64,000 bases of DNA, from NCBI GenBank assembly GCA_964247055.1, contig OZ176057.1, positions 2,418,001 through 2,482,000 on the forward strand, in the 5' to 3' direction. Position 1 is the first letter of the stretch. The number at the start of each line of letters is the position of its first letter. Source of the stretch: Paragordius varius. Its lineage: Eukaryota > Nematomorpha. Below are positions 1 to 11,745 of this stretch, piece by piece. The notes under the pieces were generated by a model. That model did not search any database, was not told the origin of the DNA, and saw nothing but the letters and a program-made list of their open reading frames with translations. A program made the translations under genes and the position numbers.

Positions 1-24
1 GTGTTATCTATAAATTTATTATAG

Positions 25-1054
25 AGACGAGCCCAATATATGAATCTCAAAATAATCTATCATTATTCGATTCCTTCATGGATTCAACAATCAATGACAG
101 CAAAAATGAAACAACTTTAATAAATGAAACAAGTAGTAGTATTGAGAACAAAAACAATAAAGACCAATCCCAAACAACACCAGTTTCAAAAATGATGGTG
201 GATAATAAAGATGGAACCTTGAAATTTAATGCATCTAACCAAGGTTAATATTTTGGGTATTTTGCGTTTTTTAAAAAAAAGGATAAATTTTTCATATATT
301 TCACGTTTTATTCTTTTATATTCGATTTATAATTTATTTATGGCACTTGCAAAAAAGTTTTGGCAAAATAACTTTTATTAAAAAAGTATACGAGAAAAAA
401 ATTTAATTTATTGTGAATATATTTTTTGTTTGAAATATTATCATAATTGAATGGTAAAATACCATTAAATTTAATTTAAATTATCCTGTTTTGATATCTA
501 AAAGAATTTTGGTTTTTTTGAAAAAAAAATAATATCTATATCAGAACGTAACATAATAAATATATATAATTATAGCTCTTCTGAGTGGATTTTTCTTTAA
601 TATTTATCCATTAAAATTATTTTTAAAATAACTTAATAATTATATTTTTTGATATATATATACCATTTACAGTTCAAATTCACCCTTAAACAATTCAAAT
701 TCACCCTCGAACAATTCAAATTCACCCTTGAACAATTCAAATTCACCCTCGAACAATTCAAATTCACCCTAAAAATAAATTATGTGTTTTCGAACTAATA
801 TAACTCATTATTAATATAAAATATATCTTTATGGCATAATTAATTATTTTTTTCAGTATTATTTTAATTTAAAACAAAATTTTATTTTTTAAAAATATAT
901 TAAAATATAGGTAATTTTTAATCTTAAAAAACATGTTATTTATTTGAGGGTGAATTTGAATTGTTCGAGGGTGAATCTGAATTGTTCAAGGGTGAATTTG
1001 AATTGTTTAAGGGTGAATTTGAATTGTTTAAGGGTGAATTTGAACTGTAAATGG

Positions 1055-1086
<32 letters not shown>

Positions 1087-4000
1087 TGTATATATCGTAT
1101 TTCTCTATTACCATTTTGTTTGTTAACTTTCAAACTTTATTAATTTTTTTAATGACCCTTATATTGGGTAAGAGAGTTACATATATATAAAAAATAAATA
1201 ATCCAATTTTTATTAACACATTTTTTTAATTTATTCACCATAATTTTCATGTTATTTGTCTATAATTTTTTTATTTCTTTTGTTTGATAAAATCGCAGGT
1301 CAATCCACCAGTTCAGTTATTAGGAGAGGTGAACTTATGGCTGAATTAGATAAGTTGGCTAATGAAATACCGTTATGGGAAAATGCCCTGGTTGATGTGC
1401 ACGTGACCCGAGAGCACGTGACCCCACATTCAAAGTATGTTTTTGAAATGTATATATGGTGAACATGATTAAATTCTTTGTCTATTGTGTTGCTGATGAG
1501 AATACTGGGCCTGATATTGCTATTTGAGTAACGTTCTATTTTATTGAAAACCATCAAATCGGCTCATTTGTTGTATAAAAGCTGTTAAGTTACATATTTT
1601 TTATTCTTATCGAAGTAAGAAATATATGCAAGTGTGAAAAAACTGGCAGAAATTCATATTTAATAACTATCAATGATTTTTATAAAGATGTAAAAGAGAT
1701 TCTGAAAATTAGCTTAAACGGCCTTGTTAATGAAAAACGCATATATATATATTAATAATTTTTATGAGCCTTTTTAAAAAATATATAATGTTTTTTCAAT
1801 AATATATATATATATATATAATCGTTCTAATAAAGGGTAACGGGTCGCATTTTCAGCTTATATAAGTGGTAAGCCATCTACAGAAAATATATAAACACAT
1901 GGGAATCAATAGATTTTTATTGGATTATTTTACAAATACAATGCATACATATAAAATATTTTTTTAAATTTGAAAAGCGTTGCTAAGCTAACCTTTTGTG
2001 CTAAAATATGGCAAAAAATCGTATTGATATTATATACCATTTGCAATTCAAATTCATCCTTGAACAATTAAAATTCACCCACAAAATAAGTTGTGTTTTT
2101 GAACTAAAATAAGTCATTGTTAGCATGAAATATATCTTTATGGCATAATTTATTATTTTTTTCAGTATTATTTTTATGTAAAACAAAATTTTTATTTTTT
2201 AAAATTTTTAAAAATTAGTAAATTTTTAATCTTATATATTTTATTTGAGGGGGAATTTGTATTGTTCAAGGGTTAATTTGAATTGTTTAAGGGTTAATTT
2301 GAATTGTAAACGGTATATCATGTAGACTTATTCTTTGACACTATTATTAATATTAACCAATTTAACACATAAAAGCATTATTAATTATATATTGTTTACC
2401 TTTGTGTAGTGTTTGGCAATATAAATTTTTATGCCTGCTTTGAAACAGCCTAAATGCTTATTTTTGGTATATCGTACAATAAACCGTTTTTAATATCCTA
2501 AAATCACTTATTGTGGTGAAAAAATCTTATTTTATAAATTATATTTATATGTTACAAAACATTTTTTTGTTATTTTTAATATATCATCTATATATTTAAA
2601 AAAAGTGAAAATGCTGGCTTTGTGATCTGGTACCGGAAAACCGGTAGACCCATTCAAATCCAAACTTCAAAAAAATATAATCATTAATGAATGCCCCGAC
2701 AATAGCTTCGCCATTTTTTGAAATAGGCCCCCAATTCGGGCCCACCCACAGAAGTCCACAAAAATCGTGTCTTTGAGACAATTTTCCGGAGAACGTGTTG
2801 GACCATTCAATTTCAAATATGATTTTTGTTTACTTATTTTCGATTGCGCCGAACATAGTCGTCTCGCTTTTTTAACTTAGGCCCTCTTTTTACCCGCTCC
2901 CCCCGTAAAATGCCATTTTTTTCAAAAAGTCCACAAAAATAATTTTTTAATTCTATTTTTCGCCCTAGGTGTGAGACCGTAAAATTTCATTAAGGATTCT
3001 ACATATTCCCTGTTAAAAGGCAAAAATTTTAGTAAAGCGTTTCTTTGATGATAGCTACTGGGTAAGGACCTACCTGCTAAAAACTGATTCCTCGTGTAAC
3101 TTTGTGATCTGTTTCCGGAAAACCGGTGAACCCAATCAAATCCAAATATCGAAAAAATATAATCATTAATGAATGCCCCGACAATAGCTTCGCCCTTTTT
3201 TGGAATAAGGTCCCCAGTTGAGGCCTACCCCGTGTGAAAAACGGGTTGACAATTTTCCGGAGAACGTGTTCTCCATTCAATTTCAAATATGATTTTTGTT
3301 CACTTATTTTTGACCGCGCCCAACATAGTCCACTCACTTTTTTGATTTAGGCCCTCTTTTTACCCGCTGCCCCCGTAAAATGCCATTTTTTTAAAAAACA
3401 AAATCCACAAAAATAATTTTTTTAATCTATTTTTCCCCCAAGTAAACAATATAGTATGAATGCATTGTTTTAAATCCTATAAAATCATATTTAAATAATG
3501 TGTAGAAATAATCCACATATGTGGATCATTCCCCCAGAAGTCCGAAGGACTTCCTCGTGCTGCGTTGCAGCACGAGATTTACGCTTGTAATAAAATAAAA
3601 TTAAATATTGTGAGAATAGAAAAAATACCTGTGCCACTTAGTTTTTTTATTGACAGGTAGGTTTGTTTTATATTTAAAGTTAAAAGAAATTGTCGAAAAT
3701 TGCATTTTCACAAAAAGAGGTAAAAATGGGTCACTCACAAAATAGTCGTCGGTCAGTTAACGTATCTAAACCCTATATCTATTGAAATAATTTATTTTAT
3801 AATTTTCCGCCCCTGTTTTAGACGCAAAAAACTCACATGTTCACACAAACATGATTACACATTTACAAACCCAAAAGATTCAACTATGACTGCGGACTCA
3901 AAAAAACACCATCTATTTAATAATAATTTTGATACCTGTCTACCTGTTTTGTGTGGAGCTTTAAGACCACCTCCTACATACATATGTCCCGTGGGAGATC

Positions 4001-7000
4001 ATGTAGCCGCTTATGTTAAAGATTTAAGCCCTAAACCCTACAACAAACCTTGCATTCTCTTGCAATGCAATATGGATTCAAATAAGATGCCATCTACAAA
4101 TTGTAACATGTTTAAAGAAATGAATCCTTCTGGAATAATCTCTAATAAAATATCATTGAAGAACGCGTTAGATCGACGTGCCTCTTTGCGTTCCTACAAC
4201 GATGATGAAAGTGGAAAAATTAACAACCCTTCCCCCAAAAATGTTAAAAATTCCATCATTCTAAATAAGGCAAAGTGGGATCCTTTATCTGTGATTTTAC
4301 CCAAAAACATGAACCATAACTTGCAAATAAATTCACCAACCACCAATGCTAAAAAAACTACTAATAATGCCCTATTTGTTAAACCAAACAACTGTGATAA
4401 TGTCCATTTAACATTACCCGTGCGTTTGACTAGGTTGCCTTATTTTTCTATTGTATTAATTAATACCATTTTGAAATATATCATTTACAATTCAAATTGG
4501 CCCTAAAAATAATTTATGTGTTTTCGGGCTAATATAACTCATCATTCATATGTCATATATATCTTTGTGGCATAGTTTATTAGTTTTTTAGGGTTTCCGC
4601 ATTATATTTATTTTAGACAAAATTTAATTTTATACAAATATAAAAAATTATACTTAATCTTAATAAACACATATAGTATATTAGATTTTCAGTATTTAAT
4701 TTAAGCCAAAATTTAATTTTATACAAATTTTTTTATCTTAACACATATTTATTTTTGGGGTAAATTTAAACTGTTTAAAGGTGAATTTGAATTGTTTAAG
4801 GGTGAATTCGAACTGTAAATGTTGTATATATTAATTATATATAGAAGGAGAAAAACTGAACCCCCGAATGATATTCGCAAATATTTGGCCACATCGTTAA
4901 ATGCTTCAGTTTGTAATTCAACTCCAGTGACTGATTTTAAATCACACAACACACGGTATAAAAAATGATTTATTTTATAACCGTAATAAATTAATAAATG
5001 CTCTCATACAATAGACACTTTTCCTTAACGTAATAAATTAATAAATGCTCTTTCTAACATACAATTGATGCTTTTCCTTTAAATTAGCGCCTACGCTGAT
5101 TAGCTTCTGATAATTATCTTGTACTTTGTCGGTTATAAAATATATACAGTAATATTAGATCATGTAAAATTAGGTATATTTTTCCACAAATTTGTGTAGC
5201 TATTTTGGAGCTTTTATCGTAAGTTAAATATGAACCAAGTTTTAATCATAGCTTTAATATATTTCTAAGAAAAATCAATATAATTAAAAAACGATCAGGC
5301 TGTATTTTCCCACAATTAGGATCAATACTCTAATATATTTTTTATATCATTTTATTTAACAATGTTTTCTTTTTTATTGTATTATTTAGCCCAACATCGC
5401 ATTACCACCATCGATCTTTAAAATTTTTAAACGATACAGACAGTACTCAACCAATAATAAATTTTAACTCTCAAACCTCTTTAACAAATGATATTAGCTC
5501 AGGAATGGATAATAGATTAGATTATGGAAATAATTTTATAACTAAAACTAAAAAATCAAAACAAAAGGGTGAATCAAGTGAAACAATCATAAATAGTTTA
5601 CCTAATCGCCTTAGAAACGGATATAAACTTGCTTCACCCCCTAACATTTGCAGCTGTAAATTATTTCATGAATCTCCGCCGGCCATTAATACCACCCATA
5701 ATACTAGGCATAAGAATTGTGCTACATTAACAAGCAAAAAAAGCGTTGAAAATGACAACAATGAAACTTTTAACAATAATACAAAAAGTCGACATGCGAC
5801 GAATTCAGTAAAACGGAAAACCTTTCAAACTTTTGTTAATTCTCCTAACAAAACTACTTATACTTGTAATAATATTGCGGTGAACAGTAATGTAAGTAAT
5901 AATGTAAAAAAGCCAGCATTACTCAAAGACCCAAAATTGAATAGCAACCAGCCTAAAAATGAAATTATAAGTAGTAATGAACCGTACACCAGTACAGAAG
6001 AGGATACCATGAGTAGTATTGATGGGGAAGATAATATATGGATTTTGGGGCAAGTTTTATCGTTTGAGCCAAATAGCCACCTACAAAAAATGCACAATAC
6101 AACTACCATACATTCAGATTACCCTTTTTTTCCTTCAGGAACCAAAAATCAATTTGGAGATAAAAATAGTTATAAGTCAACATCTATCCAAAATCGGAAC
6201 ACAGACATAGAAAGGAATAATAATAATGATAATACTTTTGATGAAAAAAACGCTAAGAAACGTGTGCCTAACCGTAATCTTGGCCTTAAACCTAATGAAA
6301 ATCTGACAAGAATGCATACATTTTTAGCTTCACCGCCAACAGATAAGTTAGATGATTTGACAAAGGATGATTGGAAAAATTATTATAAACAAACCTTGGT
6401 GATAGAATCAGGCACATATGAAATCCTAGATATTGATGAATGTACTGAGTAAGTTTTGTTTTGTCTTTTTCTAAATACCAATATTCTATATGATTTGAAT
6501 AAAACTAGCTACTAATCAATAATTTTTTTTATTTCCATTGTTAAATTAGAAAATATTATGTGGATGCGAGTCATATTATACCACTGCCTAAATATAAAGT
6601 CGATTCAGACCTTACACCCTACGCTGTATACCCAAACGGAACAGTATATATCTATATATATAAAATAATTTAATTTTTCCTCCTATATACAGTAAAATTT
6701 AAAGTATAAAGATAAAATTTAAACACTAAAAGTCATACATTTTTTATTGGGATAAGCTTATTTTTATCCTTTGTTGTAGAGATGTAAATTGGAAACACAA
6801 CACTCTATTATATCTCTTGCGTTTTTTTGTAATCTTAAAGGTTATATATAAGCAAAATTATAAAGTATTGCCTTTGCCTATATTTATTAGTTAATTGTTA
6901 ATTTTTACGTTACATCTTTTTACAGTTAGTTTTAGCAAGGTACCCTCAAACCACATGTTTTTACAAAGCTTTGATTCAAGAACCCCCAAATACCAGTAAT

Positions 7001-7120
7001 GGACTGTGTTACAGTGTAGTTTTTGAGGATACACTTTACCCTGATGGATTTAGTCCGCCCATATATGTACCCCAAAAATATGTTATACCCTACAAACGAG
7101 GCAACGTAACATCCAAATAA
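25..7120 (+). CDS. Sgf29: SGF29 homologue, SAGA complex H3K4me3 reader (5' end outside window)
   Basis: Exons read at 25-243, 1299-1434, 3822-4433, 4845-4955, 5390-6448, 6550-6643 and 6926-7120; the phases join cleanly to a TAA at 7118-7120, giving 807 residues here against about 293 for the whole human protein. Exon 2 matches the pre-Tudor block (VIRRGELM, then IPLW). Exon 3 has LCGALRPPPTYICPVGDHVAAYVKD, which begins Tudor 1. Exon 5 has WILGQVLSFE and later YEILDIDE, exon 6 HIIPLPKYK, exon 7 LVLARYPQTTCFYKALI and YSVVFEDTLYPDGFSPP. The Asp pair of DID and the aromatic residues of YPQTTCFY and VVFED, which form the H3A1/K4me3 pockets in the family, are kept. In SAGA this subunit reads H3K4me2/3 and guides H3 acetylation. 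The N-terminal coiled coil should lie left of the window. Asn/Ser/Lys-rich inserts split Tudor 1. Introns 1-3 hold MITEs and a Helitron-like element. Identity is sure; single splice sites less so. Confidence 0.92.
661..1056 (+). mobile_element. TA-flanked MITE with tandem-repeat ends (family A), SGF29 intron 1
   Basis: Begins TACCATTTACAGTTC and ends GAACTGTAAATGGTA. Each end carries about five tandem units of about 21 bp (TTCAAATTCACCC plus a CTYGAACAA-like spacer), and the two ends are inverted to each other. The core has GGCATAATTAATTATT and a CAG/TATTATTTT stretch. A (TA)n run follows the right end. This is the best-preserved copy of the commonest element in the window. Confidence 0.85.
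2035..2316 (+). mobile_element. Family A MITE, SGF29 intron 2
   Basis: Starts TACCATTTGCAATTC and ends GAATTGTAAACGGTA. The core TATGGCATAATTTATTA is in the sense direction. It has fewer terminal units than the 661-1056 copy. Confidence 0.8.
2587..3587 (+). mobile_element. Helitron-like non-autonomous element, SGF29 intron 2
   Basis: Starts TCTATATATTT after an A and ends in ACGCTTG before a T. A 3' hairpin (CTCGTGCTGC, loop, GCAGCACGAG) lies seven bases before the last four, with a second small hairpin (GAAGTCC/GGACTTC) before it. The same ends occur at 41778-42334, where the insertion site is proven. This copy holds two partly repeated body segments (2587 to about 2990, and from about 3100), so it looks like a head-to-tail composite. 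It is richer in G+C than its surroundings and has no helicase coding. Confidence 0.65.
4479..4825 (+). mobile_element. Family A MITE filling most of SGF29 intron 3
   Basis: Begins TATCATTTACAATTC and ends GAACTGTAAATGTTG(TA). It occupies about 347 of the 411 bases of the intron (4434-4844), and its right end lies about 20 bases before the AG acceptor at 4843-4844. Confidence 0.8.
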
Positions 7121-7260
7121 CACGTTAACTTTTTCTAAAAACTAAAACAATTGGTTATATTTTAGGGGATTATAAAGAGGAATTTTATATTGTATAGTAT
7201 CAAAAAATAGGTAGAATTATTATAAATTGCACAAGAAAAACGATTGTTTTAAATTTTTTA

Positions 7261-7553
7261 TACGGTAAAAATTAAAATTATAAGGGACAAAACGTGAAAA
7301 TATAAAGACAAACATTTTTTCAAAAAGACAACCAATTTTTTAATCTTGATTTTTTTGAATATAACTCATTGTTTTAAACTACAATGTATAATATAGAAAT
7401 GTAAATTGGTAACACAATCAATTATGTTTTTTACGATTGTAATTTAATGTTTTTTATAGGATAAATTAAGGTGTAAAGAAGAAGGGTTGTTTTTTGAAAA
7501 AAATTGTCTTTATATGTTTACATTTTCTCCGTATAATTTCAATTTTTACTGTA
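7261..7553. mobile_element. Palindromic MITE, TACAGTAAAAATT ends (family D)
   Basis: Starts TACGGTAAAAATTAAAATTA with GGACAAAACG and TATAAAGACAA. Ends with the inverse: TTGTCTTTATA, TCCGTATAATTTC, then TTTTTACTGTA. Terminal TA...TA with CAGT/ACTG is usual for Tc1/mariner-derived MITEs. Confidence 0.65.
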
Positions 7554-7905
7554 ATTTAAATATTATACATATATTTTATATATCCATGGCAAGATAATCG
7601 TCTCTTCCAAAGCCCATTTCGAGATATTTCTAAATTAATATTTGCTGGCCCTTAGCCTTAAATATAATGTAAATAATGTTAAATGCAAAATATAAATTAT
7701 GTTTAGTTTGACTTTCTAATCTCGCCCCGCTATTTATTATATAATTTAGATAATAATTTTTAAACATATAATCTAATGTCTATATTCATATATAATATAC
7801 ATAGATAGATCTCTTTTTATCATTATTATTATTAAATAATTGTATTATTAAAGACTTACCATTTGATATTATTCTATTTTCCGCTTTGTAATAATTTGCA
7901 ACAAT

Positions 7906-8110
7906 TACAGTTTTGCATTACAATAATGGTTGCTTATTTCACACTGCTATAGTAGGGGGGCAATTTGCAACACACAGTAGTGTATGGAAAAAACAACAAA
8001 ATGTTTAATATACAATCTTTTCATTAGTTTTTTCAATACACTACTGTGTTGCGAATCGCCCCCTACTATATGGGCGAAATAAGCAATCATTATTGTAATG
8101 CATCCTGCAT
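7906..8110. mobile_element. Palindromic MITE, AATGGTTGCTTATTTCACAC family (family B)
   Basis: The left arm has TACAG, AATGGTTGCTTATTTCACAC, CTATAGTAGGGGGG and CACAGTAGTGTATGG. The right arm is the inverse (CACTACTGTGTTGCG, CCCCCTACTATA, AATAAGCAATCATTAT). The whole could fold as one long hairpin. Other copies lie at 32226, 59931 and 61816. Confidence 0.7.
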
Positions 8111-8271
8111 ATGATTGAAAATACGCATTTTATGCGTACTAACCGACCAATTATCTCAAATTTTAATGTGAACTACACTAAAAATTATTAACAATGTACT
8201 ATATATATCTTTATTCCTTTTCTATGTATTTATTATAATAAATAAAATTAGGTAGCGTGATTTGAATAATA

Positions 8272-8536
8272 TACCATTTACAATTTATATTCATTCCTGA
8301 ACTATTCCAATTCACTCTAAAAATAAATTATGAGTTTTCGGGATAATATAAATATAACTTATCATTAATATGAAATATATTTTTACGACATAAATTATTA
8401 TTTTTTCAACATTATATTAATTTTAACCAAAATTTCATATTTTACAAATATTATAATATAAAAGTAATTTTTTATCTTAAAAACACAATATATTTTAGGG
8501 TTGAATTTGAATTGTTCCAGGGAACTGTAAATGGTA
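8272..8536 (+). mobile_element. Family A MITE, intergenic
   Basis: TACCATTTACAATTTATATTC at the left and GAACTGTAAATGGTA at the right, with the usual core (TTATTATTTTTTCAACATTAT). It has few terminal units. Confidence 0.75.
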
Positions 8537-8683
8537 TAATATAGAACTGGGTTGCTAAATTGGGTTGTTTAATTGTATAAGTAATTTGATTTGTGTTGAA
8601 TATTTACTTAAAAATAAACCGCTTGCAGAGTGCACAAATCGGGTGGTGTTTAAATCATGATTGCCTATATATATATATATATA

Positions 8684-9013
8684 TACCATTTACAGTTCGA
8701 ATTCACCCTTGAACAATTCAATTCACCCTTGAACAATTCGAATTCACCCTTTAAATTCACCCTAAAAATAAATTATGTGTTTTCGAACTAATATAACTCA
8801 TTATTAATATGAAATATATCTTTATGGCATAATTTATTATTTTTTCAGTATTCTTTTAATTTAAAACAAAATTTTATTTTTAAAAATATATTAAAATATA
8901 AGTAATATTCAATCTTAAAAAACATGTTATTTATTTGAGGGTGAATTTGAATTGTTTGAGGGTGCATTTGAATTGTTTAAGTGTGAATTCGAATTGTTTG
9001 TGAATTTGAACTG

Positions 9014-9014
<1 letters not shown>
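8684..9014 (+). mobile_element. Family A MITE, intergenic, flanked by (TA)n
   Basis: Starts TACCATTTACAGTTCG directly after a (TA)n run and ends TTTGAACTGATA before a second run at 9014-9049. The terminal units are partly deleted. Confidence 0.75.

Positions 9015-9049
<35 letters not shown>
9014..9049. repeat. (TA)n microsatellite between two MITEs
   Basis: A pure TA run separating the family A copy on its left from a related element that starts TACCATTTGCATTTAAG at about 9048. It fits repeated use of TA targets. Confidence 0.8.
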
Positions 9050-9051
<2 letters not shown>

Positions 9052-9800
9052 ATTTGCATTTAAGAATAACTTTGAATACTTCAAGTTGGTCCTTTTTCTT
9101 TTTTGTTTTGATTTTACCTTTTATAATTAATTTGTATAATCATCTTTATCATTTTTAACCTATTTTATTTAACATAATTTTTAAATCAATATTAACTAAT
9201 CATTGAGAAACCGTATTTCTTTTTTAATTTCTTAAAATTATATTGGATATTATAAATGTTAACACGTAATTAAAAATATATAAGTTTTTTGGGTTATTAT
9301 TTACAATTTTTCACTGAAAACGTTTAGTTAACAATTTTGTTAAATTGTAAAAAAAATTAGTTTAAAACATAAAAGTGGTTTTTGAATAAAAATTTTTATT
9401 TTTAAATGAATAAATATATAAATGAAGAAATTTAGGTTTATATATAATAAAATAAAAAAATAAATGCAAAAATTATGGTTAAATCAAAATTTAATTTTAA
9501 GGTCCAATTTAAAGTGTTCAAGGACACTCTTGAAGTGTAAATGGTATATACTTACGCTTCAAATTAATCCTAAAATAAATTGTGTTTTCTAAGAAAAAAT
9601 ATATATATTTTTTCAAAAAATGAAATTTTGTATAAAATTATCGAATAGATAATAAACTAAGCCATAATGATATATTTCATATTAATAATGAGTTATAATA
9701 GCCTGAAAACTTATAATTTATTTTTAGGGCGGATATGATTGTTCAAGGGTAATTTGAATTATTCAAGCGCAAATTCGAATTGTTCGAGCTGACTTTAAGT
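9048..9800. mobile_element. Two diverged family A relatives side by side
   Basis: The first runs from TACCATTTGCATTTAAG to AAGTGTAAATGGTA (about 9048-9546) with a body unlike the common core. The second follows at once (about 9549-9800), in the reverse direction, with AAGGGTAATTTGAATTATTC units and a decayed right end. Confidence 0.5.
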
Positions 9801-10977
9801 TGTAATTGGAATTTGCGTTCAAAGAAAATTAATACTGATTCCATTTATATCTAAAAATTGTAAATTTAACGCATATTGTGATGAAAATTAAATGCGTTTC
9901 GCCAAAAAAATATTGTTAAAATATCTCATATTCTCTATTTAAAAGGAAAAGCAATTTTTATGTTGGACTCCCAAAAGTCTCAAATTTTTGGCCTCTATAA
10001 TGGGCTAATATTCTTAAAAACGCAAAATTGTTGCAAGTGCCTGATAAAAAAAGTTTTTAAATATATGCTAGATTATGACAGCAAAAAAAAGTTATTTTTG
10101 AAAAATGCATAGAGTTGAACTTCCTCTCTGATTGTGGGGAGATCAATGGCTCAAATGCACCATGACTCCTTTGTAAGAAAGAAATCAAAAATTTTTTGTT
10201 GAAAATATGTTTTTAATTACAGTATAAGTAATTATATATTGTTTGAAATACTATTATTGCCAATAAGTAGAAAAAACAAAAGGCAACAAATTGCTGGTAA
10301 AAAGTGAAAAAGATAACTATTAGCTAATAATACTGCCCTTTGTTTTTGTTACTTTGTGGCAATAATTAATAACTTTATAGCAATATACTCTAACATATAA
10401 AGAATAATTCTTAGGAGGAAACACCAAAGAATGATGTTCAAGTTTTGGTGTCAATATAAGGATTTTTTTATATTTATTGGATTGCCAAAATAAAATGTAC
10501 GAATATATCAAAATTTATACAAATAATACCACATATCATTATTATATGTATCAATCACATTAAAATTATAGTTTTTAATAAACATTATCCTATTTAAGTT
10601 TTAAAAAAATTTTTCAATCTTTAAAGACATACAACTTTAACCAAATAAATTATTTAGAATGTGGCTAATTTTGTGATTTTTGGTGTTAACCAAAAAAGAG
10701 GTCCTAATTTTTAAGTATTCTATCAAAACCATCATGAGAGTATTGATACATTTTTCAGTATATATTAAAATTTCGGGTCTTTTTTGTAATGGAATACACG
10801 CTCTCAAAATTGGAAATATATAATAATATCCTGATAAAATATATATATTCTGATGGATAAATTTATCAAAACTCTTATGGTGCTATTAGTTTTTGAGCTT
10901 ACGTGTGATAAAAGTATATTTACAATTTTAAAATTTTTCATAGCTTAATGTTACATTTTAAAAAATATATTATATAA
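9801..10977. other. Gene-free AT-rich stretch
   Basis: No exon with splice signals or family similarity seen on either strand. About 10217-10400 looks like a decayed TACAGTATAAGTAATTA palindromic MITE (ends with GGCAATAATTAATAACTT). Two pieces near 10720 and 10850 (ATCAAAACYMTYATG) recur in reduced form near 14060, 24920 and 55530, so they belong to an old dispersed repeat. Confidence 0.5.
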
Positions 10978-11480
10978 ATTAGGGTAACTAGTGACCCGCC
11001 ATATTTAAATAGATATTAATAAAAAACTACTAAAAGAGTACGCTTTCAATTCGATATGCTTCTCAATAAAAATTATATAAATTAAAAGATCTAAATGAAA
11101 TTTAGTTATGAAAAAAAAGCGCCGTAGCCAACTAATTCTACGCCATTTTTATAGTAAAAATTTTTTACAGAATTGTTTATTATAACTCTAAATTAAAGTC
11201 AATTTATATTAAAATCATATCTAACATTGATACAAACAGAAATAGTGGTTTATCCGTATTTTTTTTGGCTAATGTACACATGTCATGTTGGCTAAATATC
11301 TTGGAGTTTCATCCATAAAATAAGTAAAAATTTTTTTGAATCTTTAAATATATTTTAATTCATCAATGTTTGTAAAATTTGGCATTTTCAATTTATTCTA
11401 TCTTTTTAAAATATTTAATTCGTAACAAGCCTCTCCCAACGACTCTTACTAGGAGGACTAAAATGAATGTGTTGCATCAA
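10978..11480 (+). mobile_element. Decayed TTAA-type MITE (family C)
   Basis: Body landmarks match better copies: AAAAAACTACT, AAAAAAAAGCGCCGTAG, ACGCCATTTTTAT, CTAACATTGATA, ACATGTCATGTTGGC, then AGGACTAAAATGAATGTGTTG. Both ends are worn. Confidence 0.5.
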
Positions 11481-11489
11481 GTAATAATA

Positions 11490-11745
11490 TACCATTTACA
11501 CTTTATGTTCACCCTAGAACATTTTTACCTTTGAAAAATTCAAATTTACCCTCGAACAATTCAAATTCACCCCAAAATAAATTTCCGTTTCTGAAAATTA
11601 AAAATTACCTGTATTTTTATTTTTAAAAAATGAAATTTTGGTTAAAAACCGAAAATAAATTAAATAAGTTATAAAGATGTATCATATTAATAATATGTTA
11701 AATTAGCTCGATAGAATTTTAGAGTGAATTTGAATTGTAAATAAT
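11490..11745 (-). mobile_element. Family A MITE, reverse orientation
   Basis: TACCATTTACACTTTATG at the left and GAATTGTAAATAATATG at the right. The core reads AAAAATTACCTGTATTT, the reverse of the usual direction. Confidence 0.7.

Noticed and set aside
661-780. Regularly spaced short repeats resembling a CRISPR array
   Set aside because: Units are directly adjacent with short, near-constant spacers, are inverted at the other end of the element, and lie in an animal intron.
944-1133. Open frames on both strands with VNLNC or NSPLN repeats, possible repeat protein
   Set aside because: They are the 21-bp terminal units of the family A MITE read as codons; the same happens at 38430-38657 and 63636-63821.
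2596-3337. Minus-strand open frames sharing a GEAIVGAF-like run with 41779-42054
   Set aside because: They lie in copies of one Helitron-like element; the likeness follows from shared DNA, and the frames differ in length and break between copies.
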